Positions 61,819-64,000 of a DNA stretch of 64,000 bases are shown in pieces. Below the pieces are notes generated by a model. That model made no database searches and was not told where the DNA came from. It saw only the letters and a program-made list of their open reading frames with translations. Each line of letters opens with the position of its first letter. Position 1 is the first letter of the stretch. Made by a program: the position numbers and the translations under genes. This DNA comes from Psilocybe azurescens (lineage: Eukaryota; Basidiomycota; Agaricomycetes; Agaricales; Agrocybaceae). The stretch spans positions 120,692-184,691 of the forward strand of contig JAJIRX010000875.1 of NCBI GenBank assembly GCA_023853785.1. The letters run 5' to 3'.

Positions 61819-62853
61819 TTAGTTCTTGCGGAATCGAGAAAGGAATCCACCACCGGTTGAAGACATGGGGTATGAGCTAGTCGCTCCTGACATGCGGTCG
61901 TTGCGGCGGCCGAAGCATACAGTGCAACCAGCGAGCAAAAGAAGAATCAGAGTGACAAATGTCATCCAGAAGCCTAAATGAATTAAGAGAGAAAGGTCAG
62001 TTTGCTACTACCCGAAAATCGATAAAAATAATTTTTCGACGGAAGGGGCGGATGGAAAGCGGGCGAGGCGTGAGAACAAATGGAGCAATGACGAACCTGG
62101 CGCAGTGTTGGTGTTGGCTCCAATATCAAGACCGTTCATGGCGTGTCGAACAAGGGCAAAAAGCGCGATATCAATGGCGAAGGCTATTAGTGTTAGTAGC
62201 GCTGCTAGGAAGGACATCAATGACGCGAGAAGAGTCGCAGTTAGATGGGTGGAGAATGAGAGGAGTAACGCGATGAAGATGGCTGCCGTGGCTATAGGAG
62301 TAATAATTTTATGATCAGATTGAATTGCAGCCGTGATAAACAGTAAGAAATGTAGCATACCAACTGGATGTACGGCTAGTCCACGGGTCCACGAAGCTTT
62401 GACAATGGCAACCTTGGACTTTTGGAGGTCTCTATCGATTTCGAAGGTATAGGCATGTCCTATTTCGGAGAGACGCATCCGAAGGTCAAAACGAGTTTGA
62501 AGTTAAGGTAGGGGGAATCACGCACCAGTTTTCAAGCAGGTGCGACTGCCGTGAGTGTCATACGCACACGCCGACCTAAAACACAGGTCAGTGTATGCAT
62601 TCAGATTCAATGTCTAGTAGAGCTCACCATATACCAAGCTTATAATAATTTATGAGTAATCGTATGAAGAGGTGGAAAATTGAAACTCACCCTAGTCTGT
62701 ACTGTACCTATTGCCCCTTGCTGGACACCGCCTTGAAAGTTGGTTCGGACGATATCAAGCGCTGGGAGGAACGGCAGTGACACGGACACCAAGAAGCTCA
62801 GGACCAGCGGCGACAAGGAAAACGATGCCGGGAATGCAGAATGCGCGCGACAT
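61819..62853 (-). CDS. PalI/Rim9-like (SUR7 family) four-span membrane protein
   Basis: PalI/Rim9 proteins assist the plasma-membrane pH sensor of the Pal/Rim pathway. It starts MSRAFCIPGIVFLVA at 62853. A frame change near 62800 continues the first span (LVLSFLVSVSLPFLPALD) and IVRTNFQGGVQQGAIGTVQTR. After an intron it reads VGVCAYDTHGSRTCLKTG, the extracellular loop with paired Cys, then HAYTFEIDRDL, ASWTRGLAVHPV, an intron, ATAAIFIALLLSFSTHLTATLLASLMSFLAALLTLIAFAIDIALFALVRHAMNGLD, an intron, and FWMTFVTLILLLLAGCTVCFGRR. It ends SSTGGGFLSRFRKN. The GLAVHP motif, order of spans and size fit the SUR7/PalI family. It lacks the long C-terminal tail of some PalI proteins. Confidence 0.78.
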
Positions 62854-64000
62854 AGTGGTATCGAAGAAGGAGGGTATAGGAGATTAATTGAAAAACGTCT
62901 TTTGAACCAATCCAACTTTAAATATGTCCGGATCCAGGCCAAGTGCCAAATCAACATTTGCGCATGACCTCACTTTTATATATTTGAAATACTCACGGTC
63001 CACGTTCCTCACGCCTGTCTGATGGATGGAAATCTCACGATAATAGACGATGATTGAGTCAACCCAATAAATATCGCAAACAGCTATGAGACCTCAAATT
63101 CGATGCAAGGTAGTCAGGTGTAGGTCTGGTTCAAGCCTAGCAGCTCAATAATACATGCCAATAACTTGACAAAAGACAAAACTTGAAACATAGGTCGATA
63201 ACTAACTCGATGTGCTCCTCCCCGTATAACTAGGTCCGGAAGGCGATGGCAAAAACTTTTCTGGTTTTTAATTAGCTGGCATGGAACAAAGATGTAAGGT
63301 CAGCTGCGAATGAACCTTAGCAGAACGAAGGCGTCTCAACAGGCCATGAATTGCAAGTCGAGTTTTGGCTGGTGCTCGTCGATAATTCGAAGTGTAGCTA
63401 GACGGTTTCACTGTTGAACTTCCTCCTGATGGTTGAAACTTGATTTACTGTGGTCCATACAGGTCTCCATTTATTCGTCAGGAGTTTTTCTTAGATAGAG
63501 TCTGAAAGACTTCATAGCCTCAGCGAACTTGGTTGCTATAGATATCTGAATCGACTGTGGATGGCAACAAAACTGGATATGGTCGCTAGCTGTTCTTCGA
63601 ACGACCCACGCCACTAAATTATTTAATTTATAGCACAACGAGTTCTGAGTGTTTGATAGACATGGATGGCGTTGATTGTCTCTGCATCTCTGTTCAATAA
63701 CTCTTTCTTTCTCTGTGATCCAGTAGGAGATCGACTCTTCCCCGCACAAAGACCTAGAATCAACTGTGCTTGACGTCCTAACACAAATGTCACTAGAAGA
63801 TCTTCAACTTGAAGTCACTGCTCACTCACTTAAATGATTTATTCTATGGAACAACGGGTCTCACATTCGGTTACACCGGATGTTTGATAGTCACCAGTAG
63901 GATACCCCGTGCTCACGAGGCCGAGCAGGTACAAGAGATTTCCCTACACACTTTCAAGGTCTAGACACCAGCGTAAAGCAATCAATTTCCGAGTTACAAA
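62854..64000. other. Intergenic, no gene recognised
   Basis: Upstream flank of the PalI-like gene. The minus-strand ORF at 63471-63749 has no recognisable motif. Confidence 0.35.

Overview
The window is nuclear DNA of a filamentous basidiomycete, most likely an Agaricomycete. The evidence is the very intron-rich gene structure (introns mostly 46-70 bp, GT..AG, CTRAY-like branch points), the agaric-type F-box, BTB and MYND/ankyrin proteins, and the best matches of the housekeeping genes (Dim1, HEM4, TRK, KRE6, citrate carrier, Rtt106, BBC1/AIM3) to fungal forms. I saw no bacterial features, no CRISPR array, no rRNA and no convincing tRNA.

Layout, left to right. 0-13 kb is accessory: a lineage-specific gene with a PD-(D/E)XK-like core cut by the left edge, a truncated and lesioned HMG-CoA reductase copy, a small inverted-repeat element, a four-exon gene with a glycine/alanine-rich hydrophobic tail, an F-box gene and a convergent F-box-like fragment. 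14-19 kb is a RING-containing SNF2 helicase. 19-26 kb carries a serine-rich, probably GPI-anchored secreted protein, a KRE6/SKN1 glucan-synthesis gene and adenylosuccinate lyase (ADE13). 26-33 kb is accessory again: a proline/serine-rich gene whose 3' end is duplicated tail to tail, a small ORF and an ankyrin/MYND gene. 32.7-36.3 kb is a TRK potassium transporter. 38.7-49 kb holds a BTB-like gene, an AT-rich repeat stretch, an agaric-specific beta-rich family member, a mitochondrial citrate-type carrier, uroporphyrinogen-III synthase and an Rtt106-like histone chaperone. 49-50 kb holds repeats. 50-55 kb has Dim1 rRNA dimethylase, a BBC1/AIM3-like protein and a membrane protein. 55-59.7 kb is a gene desert to my reading. 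59.7-63 kb has a PPxY membrane protein and a PalI/Rim9-like pH-signalling protein.

The genes are not an operon or an obvious metabolic cluster. They are unrelated housekeeping genes (purine, heme, ergosterol-related, ion transport, ribosome, chromatin, cell wall) separated by variable regions.

Two cross-cutting observations matter most. (1) Many conserved genes, including ones expected to be essential, need one-base corrections, nearly all in short homopolymers and mostly a missing C/G. This looks like residual long-read indel error, so frameshifts alone should not be read as pseudogenes here. The HMG-CoA reductase copy is the exception because it also lost about 10 bases encoding a catalytic motif and has no membrane domain. 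(2) A ~100-nt element occurs twice (12.6 kb and 49.9 kb), diverged in sequence but keeping two hairpins through compensatory base changes. It is the best candidate for something undescribed.
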